30,371 nt of DNA, taken from positions 1-30,371 of the IMG/VR virus record IMGVR_UViG_3300005582_000063; one strand, given 5' to 3'. Positions 6,103-15,604 of the stretch are shown piece after piece. The position numbers and the translations under genes were made by a program. Position 1 is the stretch's first letter. Each line of letters begins with the position of its first letter. The notes under the pieces were generated by a model that worked only from the letters and a program-made list of their open reading frames with translations, made no database searches and was not told where the DNA came from. Source of the stretch: a virus.

Positions 6103-9100
6103 ATGGCAGTTGTAGGTGAAGCATCGGTAATTGTTCGTGCCATCACCACTGGCGTAAAAAACGATATTCAACGTGCATTTGATGGCGTTGATAGAGTTGG
6201 AGAACGTGCTGGAGCAGACGCTGGTGCAAGTTTTAGTAGAGGTTTTAGCAAAAACAATAACATAGGCGCATTGTTCGGTAAATCTTTATCGCAGAGAGAT
6301 ATAAATGTTTTTACTGAAGCAAGACAAAAGTTTTTAGCACTTGCAAGAGTTGGATACACACTAGGAGCAGCTATTACTGCCTTAGGCGGTGTATTAGGTT
6401 CTCTTATCGGTGGTCTAGGTGTTTTAATTTCAATAACTGGTGCCGCAACTCCAGCTTTATTAGGTCTGTCAGGAGCATTTTTAGCTGTAGCTGCTTCTGC
6501 TGCAGTTCTTAGAGCTGCTTTTGGTGGAGTAGGTGAAGCTATATCTGCTGGAGCTAAAGTTGGAGCCAATGCTGCTCAAGATGCAGACAGACTTGCGGCA
6601 GCTAATGAAAGATTAGCAGATGCTTATTACAATTTAGATGACACGGTAAGACAAAACAATAAAAGAAAAGCAGATGCTGTTGAAGCGGAATCTGATGCAG
6701 CTATTGCTGTAGCAGATGCAGCTATTGCTGTTGAAAGAGCTGAAAGATCTTATCAAGACGCTGTAAAAAATACACAAAAAGCACTTGAAGATGTTACACA
6801 AGCTCGTGAAGATGCTAAAGAGGCAATTCAACAACTTAGATTTGAGCTTGAAGGCGGAGTAATTTCTGAGAAGAAAGCTCGTCTTGAGTTTGAGAAGGCT
6901 CGTGATTCTCTACAGCGTGTTCAGGATCTTCCACCTAACTCTCGTGCTCGTCGTGAAGCAGAGTTGGCATTTGCAGAAGCAGACCTTAATCTTCGCCGTG
7001 CTATTGATAAAAATAATGATCTTCGCAAGTCAACAGCAAAAGCAAATCGTGAAGGTGTAGATGGTAATAAGGCAGTAATTGCTGCACAAGATAAATTAGC
7101 AGATGCTAAAAGAGCAGAAAATGATGCTCAGATAGATGCTGCACGTTCAACTATTTCATACAGAGAAGCCCTAGAAGATCTTAAAGCTGCACAAGATGCG
7201 CTAATTAAAAATGGAGAAGTAGATCGTCAAAATCTTCGTGCGTTAGAGCTTGCTAACAGAGAAGTTGAAGCTGCACTTAAAGCTCAGGCAGCAGCTATGA
7301 AAGGAAGTGGTTTTGACGCCTATCAAGCCGCTTTAGATAAACTTTCCCCAGCTGCTCAAGATTTTGTTAAATATATACTAAGTCTTAAAGACTCTTTTGA
7401 AGAACTTCGCAAAAAACTTCAAGAAGCTTTTTTTCCTAAATTTACAGAAGCTGTAAAACTCCTTTACGATACATATTTTGCAAAAGGCGCTCCAGCTAAC
7501 TTAGAAGAAGCGCTTATAAGTCTTGCTGCAAAGCTTGGAGAGCTTTCTAAGTTATTTGCAGATACATTTAGTCAACCAGGTAAAGCTGCAGAAGTAAAAG
7601 CAATATTTGAATCTTTTACCCCCATAGTTGATGCTTTAGGTAAGGCGTTTATAGCTCTGTCTTCCGCTTTCGTTGCTCTTCAAGCTGCATTTATACCTTA
7701 CACGATAGAGTTTGCTGAATTTCTTAAAAAGAAAGCAGAAGCTTTTGATAAAACTGTAGCTCTTAAAAAAGAAACTGGTGAGCTTAATACCATATTTGAA
7801 ACAGCTACAGGTATAGTAAAAAGGTTAGGAGAAGGTTTTGGTAATGCCTTCAGCGCTTTCGGTACTATTATTTCTGCAACCGTTGCTCCTGGCGGAGCAG
7901 CCGACACTTTCTTAAAATGGTTTACAGATGTAACAAAAGGTTGGGAAGACACAACTAAAAAATTAAATGAGGAAGGTGCTTTAGCTCCATTCCTTACAGC
8001 TCTTACAGAGAATGCTACAAAAGTATTAGAAATTCTTGGGTTAATAACTTTAGGTCTTATAAAAATTGCAGCTACAGAAGGCTATGGAATGTTTTTAGAT
8101 GATTTAAAATCATCTGTAATTGAATTTAATAAGTTAGGTGAAAGCATAGCTAATGATGCATTACCTGCTTTAGGTAATTTTATTCTTGCATTTTCTAAAC
8201 TTACAGTAATAGTTGCTGACTCTGGTGCCATTAGAATTTTCTTTGAAACTTTAGCTACTATTTTAAATGGTCTAGTTGCAATACTTGATAATGAATTTGG
8301 AAGGGCAGTTCTTGCTGTAACTGGATCTATTCTTGCGTTTTCTGCAGCTGCAGGATTAGCTTCTAAAGCTGCAATTTTTTATGGAAATGCATTAAAAGGA
8401 GCGGTCCTTAGCTCATTAGCTCTTGGTCAAAATGCAGCTTTATTGTTAGGTAAGTTCCCTTTACTTACAGGAGCCTCTAATACTTTAGGAGTTGCGACTG
8501 CAAGATTAACTGCAATTTTTGCAGCTGGTGGTGCCCCTGTTTATCTTTTGGTTGCTGCAATTGTTGCAATAATAGCAATATTTAAACTTGCATACGATAA
8601 TAGCGAAAGCCTAAGAAACGCTGTAGCTTCTCTGACTGACGGTCTAAAAAATGCATTTAAAAAAGCAATAGATGATGTTAAAGCAGCACTTCAATCAGTG
8701 TTCCCAATTTTTGAAAAATCAGGCACTGTTTTTAGAATTATTGGTGATATTCTCTCTGGAACTTTAATTCCTATCCTTGGTCGCATAGGCGGTATCTTGA
8801 TAGGAACAATTGCTGGAGCATTCCAAAGAGTTATATATTTTGTTGGAGCAGCTAAAGAAGCAATTATGGTGTTTGTAAACTTTTTACAAATATTCTTTAA
8901 ACTCTTTACTGGAGATTTTAAAGGTGCAATCGATGAAGTAAAACAGATGTTTGTTAGCATGTTTAACATTGTTAAAAATTTAGTAAAAGGAATTGCTGCA
9001 CCTTTTGTTGGAGCACTTAACGGAATTATTGATGTGTGGAATGGTATGGCAAGAAACTTTAAAGTTTCTATTCCAAAATGGGTACCTATTATTGGAGGAA

Positions 9101-9396
9101 ATGAATATCAACTAGCGCAAATTCCTAGAATCAATCTAGCTTCTCTTGCAGAAGGTGGAATTGTTATGCCATCCATGGGTGGCACAATTGCTCGAATTGG
9201 CGAAGCTGGTCGTCCAGAGCGTGTAGAGCCTCTTGATCCAGACGGACTATCAAAGCGTGATAAAGCAATGATTGATCGTTTATCTGGTGGAGGAATTCAA
9301 ATAACAGTTAACCCATCTCCAGGAATGGATGAGCGTGAGCTCGCAGCACTTGTTTCCCGTCAACTTGCTTTCCAACTTCGTAAAGGTGCTGCATAA
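6103..9396 (+). CDS. Tape measure protein
   Basis: The 1097-residue protein sets tail length and is ejected through the tail tube. It starts after an excellent AGGAGGTGATGGC. The features are classical: a long hydrophobic glycine/alanine stretch at about 83-147, a charged coiled-coil region at about 155-395 with many ADA/EAE heptads, further hydrophobic helices through 650-1000, and a compact C-terminal end (GGIVMPSMGGTIARIGEAG, then PERVEPLDP and a QITVNPS strand). No Zn-peptidase HExxH or lysozyme domain was recognised. It is by far the longest gene here and lies directly after the chaperone pair. The stop codon overlaps the next start (TAATG). Phe codons are mostly TTT, unlike the capsid gene. 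Confidence 0.95.
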   Translation: MAVVGEASVIVRAITTGVKNDIQRAFDGVDRVGERAGADAGASFSRGFSKNNNIGALFGKSLSQRDINVFTEARQKFLALARVGYTLGAAITALGGVLGSLIGGLGVLISITGAATPALLGLSGAFLAVAASAAVLRAAFGGVGEAISAGAKVGANAAQDADRLAAANERLADAYYNLDDTVRQNNKRKADAVEAESDAAIAVADAAIAVERAERSYQDAVKNTQKALEDVTQAREDAKEAIQQLRFELEGGVISEKKARLEFEKARDSLQRVQDLPPNSRARREAELAFAEADLNLRRAIDKNNDLRKSTAKANREGVDGNKAVIAAQDKLADAKRAENDAQIDAARSTISYREALEDLKAAQDALIKNGEVDRQNLRALELANREVEAALKAQAAAMKGSGFDAYQAALDKLSPAAQDFVKYILSLKDSFEELRKKLQEAFFPKFTEAVKLLYDTYFAKGAPANLEEALISLAAKLGELSKLFADTFSQPGKAAEVKAIFESFTPIVDALGKAFIALSSAFVALQAAFIPYTIEFAEFLKKKAEAFDKTVALKKETGELNTIFETATGIVKRLGEGFGNAFSAFGTIISATVAPGGAADTFLKWFTDVTKGWEDTTKKLNEEGALAPFLTALTENATKVLEILGLITLGLIKIAATEGYGMFLDDLKSSVIEFNKLGESIANDALPALGNFILAFSKLTVIVADSGAIRIFFETLATILNGLVAILDNEFGRAVLAVTGSILAFSAAAGLASKAAIFYGNALKGAVLSSLALGQNAALLLGKFPLLTGASNTLGVATARLTAIFAAGGAPVYLLVAAIVAIIAIFKLAYDNSESLRNAVASLTDGLKNAFKKAIDDVKAALQSVFPIFEKSGTVFRIIGDILSGTLIPILGRIGGILIGTIAGAFQRVIYFVGAAKEAIMVFVNFLQIFFKLFTGDFKGAIDEVKQMFVSMFNIVKNLVKGIAAPFVGALNGIIDVWNGMARNFKVSIPKWVPIIGGNEYQLAQIPRINLASLAEGGIVMPSMGGTIARIGEAGRPERVEPLDPDGLSKRDKAMIDRLSGGGIQITVNPSPGMDERELAALVSRQLAFQLRKGAA

Positions 9397-12032
9397 TGGC
9401 TGAAGTATTTAATCAAAGAGAAGAAAACAGCATTGTAGATCGTGCGTTAACCCCTCTTCCACAGCCTCATCTAACTGGAATGAAGCTCCAAGGCGATATT
9501 GCCTTAGGAGAATTTCTTTTTAACACTATCGACGAGTATGGTGTTGTTTGGGTTGTCACTGATATTGAAGGTTGGTGGCAGCACCCAGAACCAGATATGC
9601 CAGACATCCCTCGTGGCTTCGGTGACGGTTCATACGACATTAAAGGTCGCTACCAAGCAAGAATTATGACTTTGTCTGGAAGCTTCTTAACTCCTAGCCC
9701 ATCGCTAGTAGAAGCAGCTCGTGATCGTCTTATTGCAGCTACAAACCTTGTCTACCGTGGCGCTTGGCTTAAAACAGGCATCGAGTCTGACAACAAGCGT
9801 TCTTCATTTGTAAGACTTAGTGGTGCTCCAAGTATTCAAACAACTACTGCACGAGGTCGCACAGACTTCTCAATCGGTCTAAAAGCTGCAGATCCAATTA
9901 AATATGCGTGGAACGACTCTGATCCAGATGGATATGAAAGAGTTGAAATTCCAGCCACCAACAGAACTACTGGTGCTACTGGAGTAGAGACTATTACCAA
10001 CATTGGAAATGTTGATGTCCCAGCTAATTTTGAAATTTCTGGACCTGTAACTGGACCTGCTCGTGTTTACAATAGAACTACAGACAAGTTGCTATACATT
10101 GTTTCAGGGCTTAGAGGACGTTTAACTTCATCTATTGTAAATAAAGAACTTAGTTTTGATGAAGAGACGCTTGAAGATATTGTTACCCTAACAACTACTA
10201 CTGCTCACGGTTTGCTACAAGGAGATACAGTAGAAATCAGCGGTCTAGCTGAAGCAGACTTAAATGGCGATTTTATTATTACTTCTGTCCCAACAAGTAC
10301 TACATTTAAATATAGTCTTTTCCCTTTGAACAGAGCTATTACAAAATCGGTTGTGGCAAAAAAATTAGTAAGCAATGTTGCTACAGTATTTACAAAAGAA
10401 GCTCACGGTTTTTCTGTAGGAAACTCTGTATTCTTAAAAGATATTGATAGCGTGTTTAGCGGTAGCTACACCCTTACTGCTGTAACAGCTACATCTTTTA
10501 GCTTTGCAAAAGATAGAAGCACTGCTAGAACTGTAACTGGAGCTGTACTAGTTTCTAATATTGCAACTCTTACTACTAGCGAGGCTCATGGTTTTGTTGA
10601 AGGTGAAGATGTAACTATTTCTGGATTAGATCAAAACTACAACGGAACTTTTACAATTACATCTATTCCATCAACTACAACGTTTAGTTACTCTAAAACA
10701 AGAACAGATGCTAGAGGCATCTCCTCACGATCTATGAGTAACGATATTGCAACCATTACTATGAGCTCTACTCATGGTTTTCTTGCTAATGAAGTTGTTG
10801 CCGTGTCTGGCATGGAAAGAACTGCTAATCAAATTGCCCTAGATTTTGAAAACCCGTTTAATGGAACTTTTGTAATTAAATCTCTTCCAACTACCTCATC
10901 TTTTACCTATGATGTTCCTAGACTTTATTCTTCTACAATAACAACAACTTCTAGATCTTCAAATGAAGCCTCTATTACAGTAGCCGAAAGCATTCAAGCT
11001 ACAGTTGGAGACACTATAGTTATTCAAGATGTGGCTAATGCTTCATATAACGGTACATTTACTGTAACCGCCGTTTTAAGTAGTACAACCTATGTCTTTT
11101 CTTCAGCTGGAGCTAATGAAGCTCCTATTGGAGTTACAACTGGAAAAGTTAGCTTACTTTCTATTAGACCTTTCTCTGCTGTAGTTGCTGGTGGCAATTT
11201 TGATATTATTTTTGGCGGTACTCATAACTTTATTGTAGGAGAAAACGTTACTGTAGCTGGTCTAGGGGCTGCATATAATGGAACTTATACTGTTCTAGAT
11301 ACTCCACAATTTAACGTTATTCGTCTTGATGGAACTGGAAAACCTGCAATTGATGCAAGCATAGTTACCCCTCCTATATCTTTAAGAGCAAGAACTGGAA
11401 ACACTGTAACAATTACCACTTCAGTTGCTCATAATCTAACTAGCGGTCAGTATGTACGAGTTGCTGGTCTTGAGGCTGCTTTAAATGGTACTTGGATTGC
11501 AACTGTTACAGGAGCAACTACATTTACCTACACAACTCCAAGCTCAGGAACTATTGCCTCTGGCGCTCCATCGGGAGGGGTAGGTGGAGGTACTGCTTAT
11601 GTATTAGGAGCATCGGTCACACGTTCTCGATCTGTGACAAGCACAGCTGATGTTGGTGAAGCTAGGGTTAGTGGCGGACTTCCATTTGCTGCATATGCTA
11701 GCGGAAGTGCAACTATTAATGGAAACATTGTCAATGCAGATTTAAGCGAAGTAGAAGCTTCTGGAATTGCAGTTAAAAAAGCTAATATACCTTTTACTCC
11801 AGGTCTAGTTGGAGCTTTGGTTGATTTTGGCCCAGATATTCTAGAGGTAGACACTCTTACAAGAGATGTTGCTTTGAATGGAAACTACGAAGGGGCAAGA
11901 GCAAAATTAGATGTATTAACAGAGTTTTTCTTCTTGCAGCCTGGAAATAACGAAATAGAATTTGCCGATGATAAAAACTCTACAAGCACTGGTCTGTTAA
12001 AGGTATTTTATAGGTCTGGCTGGCTAGGTTAA
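9396..12032 (+). CDS. Distal tail (Dit-like) minor tail protein with about seven inserted repeats
   Basis: An 878-residue tail-tip protein, first gene after the tape measure, where siphoviruses encode Dit. Residues 1-240 look like an actinophage Dit-like minor tail protein (VVWVVTDIEGWW, DGSYDIKGRYQARIMTLSGSF, then LKAADPIKYAW). Residues about 810-878 (FGPDILEVDTLTRDVALNGN, then FFFLQPGNNEIEF) look like the end of the same fold. Between them, at about 262-714, lie about seven copies of a 45-60-residue beta repeat (TxAHGxxxGxxVxVSGL...NGTFTI...TTFxY), which resembles the E1 FCCH-type domain reported in many phage tail proteins. The insertion probably forms arms around the tip that bind the cell surface. 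The Dit call is from position and sequence style; receptor binding is inference. Confidence 0.75.
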   Translation: MAEVFNQREENSIVDRALTPLPQPHLTGMKLQGDIALGEFLFNTIDEYGVVWVVTDIEGWWQHPEPDMPDIPRGFGDGSYDIKGRYQARIMTLSGSFLTPSPSLVEAARDRLIAATNLVYRGAWLKTGIESDNKRSSFVRLSGAPSIQTTTARGRTDFSIGLKAADPIKYAWNDSDPDGYERVEIPATNRTTGATGVETITNIGNVDVPANFEISGPVTGPARVYNRTTDKLLYIVSGLRGRLTSSIVNKELSFDEETLEDIVTLTTTTAHGLLQGDTVEISGLAEADLNGDFIITSVPTSTTFKYSLFPLNRAITKSVVAKKLVSNVATVFTKEAHGFSVGNSVFLKDIDSVFSGSYTLTAVTATSFSFAKDRSTARTVTGAVLVSNIATLTTSEAHGFVEGEDVTISGLDQNYNGTFTITSIPSTTTFSYSKTRTDARGISSRSMSNDIATITMSSTHGFLANEVVAVSGMERTANQIALDFENPFNGTFVIKSLPTTSSFTYDVPRLYSSTITTTSRSSNEASITVAESIQATVGDTIVIQDVANASYNGTFTVTAVLSSTTYVFSSAGANEAPIGVTTGKVSLLSIRPFSAVVAGGNFDIIFGGTHNFIVGENVTVAGLGAAYNGTYTVLDTPQFNVIRLDGTGKPAIDASIVTPPISLRARTGNTVTITTSVAHNLTSGQYVRVAGLEAALNGTWIATVTGATTFTYTTPSSGTIASGAPSGGVGGGTAYVLGASVTRSRSVTSTADVGEARVSGGLPFAAYASGSATINGNIVNADLSEVEASGIAVKKANIPFTPGLVGALVDFGPDILEVDTLTRDVALNGNYEGARAKLDVLTEFFFLQPGNNEIEFADDKNSTSTGLLKVFYRSGWLG
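10179..11537 (+). repeat. Array of about seven diverged FCCH-like repeats (protein level)
   Basis: Repeat centres in the encoded protein are near residues 262-315, 327-372, 386-434, 449-506, 523-570, 593-645 and 669-714. The shared marks are (T/S)xAHG or a variant, G(D/E/N)xVxVSG, (F/Y)NGTF(T/I)I, and TTFxY. Copies 3 and 4 are closest to the consensus; copies 5 and 6 have lost the AHG signature in part (ESIQATVGDT, GGTHNFIVGEN). DNA identity between copies is low, so the array is old and not a recent tandem duplication. Confidence 0.8.
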
Positions 12033-12044
12033 AAAAGGATAAAA

Positions 12045-14108
12045 ATGACATCAATCGACACGACACTTACAGATGTTAACTATAGGTATTTCTTAACCGA
12101 CCTTGTTTCTAATGAGGTTTTAGCTGAAGTTCCTTTTTCTGGTGTTAGTTATGAAAGACAGCTTCGTAGAGCTGGATCTTTTTCTGGGACAATACCTGTT
12201 ATCGCTGCTACTAATAAGTTAAATCTTTACGAGTCAACCATGCCTGGTCGAACAGGTCTATATGTAATGCGTAACGATGTCTGCGTATGGGGCGGAATAG
12301 TTTGGGCAAGAACTTACAGTGAAAGCAGTAAGACACTTGATGTTGATGCTTCTGAATTTACTAGCTATTTCTACCACAGACATATTTGGCAGACTCTAGT
12401 TTATGGGTCAGAATTTATTGGAGTTTCATCTTTTTCTATAACAAACGGAACAGCAACAATCGTTACAGAAGAAGCTCATGGATTTAAACAAAATAACTTT
12501 GTAAAGGTAACTTTTACAAACCCTTCTGTAGACGGTACTCATAAAATTGTTGCTGTCCCGTCCCCTACTAGTTTTACTTATGTTGTAACAGGACCTAATG
12601 TTGGGTCCACTTCAATCACTAGCGGTGCTGTAAGAAAGCTCATTGATACTTACGATTTTGTCAGAGATCTTCTTTTTCAAGTTGCTACAGACATTTCAGT
12701 TACTACTGATGCACGTCCAGGATTCTTTGCTAATGACGTTATAGAGCCCGGTAATACTGTAGAAGTATCTGTTATTTCTAAGAAAAGAGATGAAGGAAAA
12801 GTTACTCTAAAAACTTTAGAGGATCACGAATTAGTTCCTGGTCAAGAGTTTGAGCTTGTTGAGGTAGATACTAGCTTTAATGGCTATCACACGGTAGTAG
12901 AAGTTCCAGACACTAAAACGGTTGTGTTTGAGGATAGAGGAGCAAATATAACTTTAACTACCTTGCCCGGTATAAGAAGTTTTTATATAACAAATAAAGC
13001 TCTTACCAACAATGTAGCAACAGTTACCACCCACATTCCTCATGGAGCTGGTATTGGTCAAAGAATAACCTTGTCTGGAGTAGATTCTTTTTTTAGTGAA
13101 AGATTAGATGAAAATTTTGATGGAAACTTTACTATTACAGGTACCACTTCTAACACTATTAGTTACGATCTACCTAATGTTAGAAACATACCTTCAACTA
13201 CAGTGTCTGGAGGATTGCTCACCACAGGAAGTAAATTAGTTTATGGAACTTATGGCCCATACGCAGCTAACTCCGATTTAGGAATAGTTATAGGGACAAA
13301 TGAGACCAGCAATCTTTACCAAGACACGCAATACTTGCGAGGTTACGAGCTTAAAAGCGTTGGAGAGATTCTAGAAGACTATTCAAACAACATCAACGGT
13401 TTTGAGTATCGAATTGATTGCGACTACGATTTAACCACTGCATCGTTTACAAGAACTTTTACTCTTCTTAACATTGAAAACCCTAACCCTCTAGAAGATA
13501 CCTCTAGAGATTTAACAGATGCAGAGCGTCTTGGATATAACCAAGTTGTCTTTGAATATCCAGGAAGTATTTCTACCTTTACAGTGGAAGAGAGTGCAGA
13601 GGATGCTGCAACTCGTTTCTTTGTAGAAGGAAATATTTCTGACTTATCTGACGCAGCTAGCCAGCCATATGCCGCTGCTGCAGACATTTCCCTACTCAAT
13701 AATCCTTTCGGTAAGAGCTGGCCTCTATTAGATCAAGTTGAAGTGGTAAATAACACTGGAGATGAAGATGTTCTTTATCAGTATGCTCAAGAGTATCTTT
13801 ATGAATCAAAACCTCCTATTGGAGAGTTTAAGTTAACCGTCAATGGGTCTTTAACTCCCGTCATTGGAAGCTATAGCCCAGGAGATTGGTGCTCACTTAT
13901 TATTGATGATCCGTTTGTTCTAGCTCGTCTTGCAGATGATCAGGAACCACGAGATGACATTATTGTTAGAAAAATTGCATCATTTAAGGTTTCAGTTCCA
14001 GACAACCCTGCTTTCCCAGAGACTGTAGACCTAGAACTTATTACAGACTGGAAAGTAGATTCTGCTGGAGAACAAGCAGGTCTTACTAGAAACGTAGAAG
14101 GAGACTAG
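12045..14108 (+). CDS. Tail-tip/baseplate minor tail protein (Tal or Gp37-like) with three repeats
   Basis: A 687-residue protein preceded by AAAGGATAAAA. The N-terminus (DLVSNEVLAEVPFSGVSYER, RRAGSFSGTIPV, then GLYVMRNDVCVWGGIVW and SEFTSYFYHRH) is the typical start of the second minor tail protein of actinophages, which forms the hub at the tail tip. The C-terminal half (SVGEILEDYSNNINGFEYRI, FTVEESAEDAATRFF, YSPGDWCSLIIDDPF) also fits. Three copies of the beta repeat are inserted at about residues 134-180, 250-296 and 320-375. No catalytic endopeptidase motif was recognised. It probably sits between the Dit-like protein and the fibres encoded next. Confidence 0.75.
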   Translation: MTSIDTTLTDVNYRYFLTDLVSNEVLAEVPFSGVSYERQLRRAGSFSGTIPVIAATNKLNLYESTMPGRTGLYVMRNDVCVWGGIVWARTYSESSKTLDVDASEFTSYFYHRHIWQTLVYGSEFIGVSSFSITNGTATIVTEEAHGFKQNNFVKVTFTNPSVDGTHKIVAVPSPTSFTYVVTGPNVGSTSITSGAVRKLIDTYDFVRDLLFQVATDISVTTDARPGFFANDVIEPGNTVEVSVISKKRDEGKVTLKTLEDHELVPGQEFELVEVDTSFNGYHTVVEVPDTKTVVFEDRGANITLTTLPGIRSFYITNKALTNNVATVTTHIPHGAGIGQRITLSGVDSFFSERLDENFDGNFTITGTTSNTISYDLPNVRNIPSTTVSGGLLTTGSKLVYGTYGPYAANSDLGIVIGTNETSNLYQDTQYLRGYELKSVGEILEDYSNNINGFEYRIDCDYDLTTASFTRTFTLLNIENPNPLEDTSRDLTDAERLGYNQVVFEYPGSISTFTVEESAEDAATRFFVEGNISDLSDAASQPYAAAADISLLNNPFGKSWPLLDQVEVVNNTGDEDVLYQYAQEYLYESKPPIGEFKLTVNGSLTPVIGSYSPGDWCSLIIDDPFVLARLADDQEPRDDIIVRKIASFKVSVPDNPAFPETVDLELITDWKVDSAGEQAGLTRNVEGD

Positions 14109-14110
14109 CT

Positions 14111-15604
14111 GTGGCCACTCGTCGTAGATCACGCAGGAAGAGTATCTCTGGAAACATTACCGATGTTCAAAAAAGAATTCGGTATTTAGAGACTCGACCT
14201 TCCGCTACTCGTCTTGCATCTAAAGCTGTTGCAACTAGAAACCTTGCTTTAAGGGCAGTAGAAGAGGACATCGTTGCTGATAATGCAATTGTTAGAAGAT
14301 CCATTGCAGCATCTGCTGTAGGTACTGCAGAGATTGAACAGGATTCAATTACAAATGCTCTCATTGCAACTAATGCAGTTAATGCAGACTCAATTGCTCC
14401 TGGCGCAGTTGGAACTGGTGAAATTGCAATTGATGCTGTAACAAACGATAAAATTGCAACCGATGCAGTAAATTCAGATTCAATAGCTCCAGGAGCGGTG
14501 GGAAACACAGAGCTTGCTGGAAACATAACAGATGACAAAATAGCTGGAATGTCTGCTTCTAAACTAATTGGACAAGTTCAAGATAGTCAAATTAATTCAC
14601 TATCTGCTTCTAAAGTAACGGGAACACTTGCAACTTCTAATATTCCTAATTTAGACGCTTCTAAAATTACCTCTGGTATTTTTGACCTTGCAAGAATCCC
14701 AGCAATTACAGCTGACCGAGTCCCTGAGTTAGATGCTTCTAAAATTACATCTGGTGTTTTTGCTACAGCTCGTATTCCAGACTTAGATGCTTCTAAAATT
14801 ACATCTGGTACTCTTGCTACAGCTCGTATTCCAAATCTAAATGCTGATAAATTTACAAGTGGAATTGTAGATCTTGATAGGCTTCCACAGCTTCCTTCAT
14901 CAAAAATAGGAACTGGCGCTATTACTAATACTAAAATAGGTGCAAATACTATAACTTCAGACAAAATAGCTTCATCATCTTATTCAGCAATTGTCTCTGG
15001 CGGATTGACAGTATCATCTCCTTTAAGCAAAAGTGGAAGTCTTATTGGCATAAATGTAGGCTCTGGTTCAACTCAAGTAGCTGGTGGCAATCACGTTCAC
15101 GGTCAAGGTGGATACTCTAACGCTGGTAGCACTGGAGTTGGTTCACATACACACCCTCTCTCTGTTTCTGGAACTGCTAGCGGAGGAGATCATGGAGGCC
15201 ACGGTTCAGGAAATGGTTCACATACACACAGCATTAGTCTTGCGGGTAATACTCAATCGAACGTCTCTACATTAAAACTTAAAAAAGAAATTTCAGATTA
15301 TGGAATCGATCCAAAAAAACTTTTAAACTTACAATTAAAAAGATATAAGTACAAAAATCAAGTCAGATATCTTCAAGATGACTTAAATAGAGAATGGATG
15401 TACGGCTACATAGCAGAAGAAGTTCTTGAAAATGGCGTAGAAGAGATAGTTGGATATGACGAAAATAAAGAACCAGCTAGCCTTCACTACGGTCTTTTGT
15501 CCACTCTTGTGCTAGAACTAGTCAAAGAACAACAAAAAGAAATAGATTTACTAAAAGAAGAGCTACGACAATTAGAAGAGCTTGAGCATGGCAACCCGTC
15601 GTAG
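14111..15604 (+). CDS. Tail fibre protein with S74-like C-terminal chaperone domain
   Basis: A 497-residue fibre. The start is GTG 14111 after AAGGAG. The order is: basic N-terminus (ATRRRSRRKSISGN), probably the tail-attachment end; a region of NAVNADSIAPGAV-type short repeats (about 55-150); LDASKITSG...ARIP repeats every 18-26 residues (about 175-270); a beta-rich part; a His-rich HxH section (HVHGQGGY, SHTHP, SHTHS); and residues 386-497, which resemble the intramolecular chaperone domain of peptidase S74 fibres (STLKLKKEI, RYKYKN, GYIAEEV, then a Leu-rich coiled coil). In known S74 proteins the chaperone trimerises the fibre and cuts itself off at a Ser at its start; Ser386 is a candidate. 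The next gene is a paralogue starting within this one. Confidence 0.8.
   Translation: MATRRRSRRKSISGNITDVQKRIRYLETRPSATRLASKAVATRNLALRAVEEDIVADNAIVRRSIAASAVGTAEIEQDSITNALIATNAVNADSIAPGAVGTGEIAIDAVTNDKIATDAVNSDSIAPGAVGNTELAGNITDDKIAGMSASKLIGQVQDSQINSLSASKVTGTLATSNIPNLDASKITSGIFDLARIPAITADRVPELDASKITSGVFATARIPDLDASKITSGTLATARIPNLNADKFTSGIVDLDRLPQLPSSKIGTGAITNTKIGANTITSDKIASSSYSAIVSGGLTVSSPLSKSGSLIGINVGSGSTQVAGGNHVHGQGGYSNAGSTGVGSHTHPLSVSGTASGGDHGGHGSGNGSHTHSISLAGNTQSNVSTLKLKKEISDYGIDPKKLLNLQLKRYKYKNQVRYLQDDLNREWMYGYIAEEVLENGVEEIVGYDENKEPASLHYGLLSTLVLELVKEQQKEIDLLKEELRQLEELEHGNPS
14651..14809 (+). repeat. DNA-level direct repeats coding for DASKITSG
   Basis: The 27-nt units at 14651-14677, 14729-14755 and 14783-14809 all encode LDASKITSG. 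The last two are identical, 54 nt apart, and the first differs at two positions. The flanking gctacagctcgtattcca is also repeated. They are in-frame units of the fibre shaft and a plausible site for slippage or recombination that changes fibre length. The neighbouring paralogue has diverged copies of the same unit. Confidence 0.8.

Noticed and set aside
6168-6569. 133-residue open frame on the minus strand opposite the tape measure start
   Set aside because: Ala/Pro-rich product of the antisense of a Gly/Ala-rich stretch; the plus-strand tape measure is certain.
14651-14809. Spaced direct repeats that could look like a CRISPR array
   Set aside because: Units are in frame, encode LDASKITSG, are spaced at 54 and 78 nt (multiples of three), and lie within an intact fibre gene.
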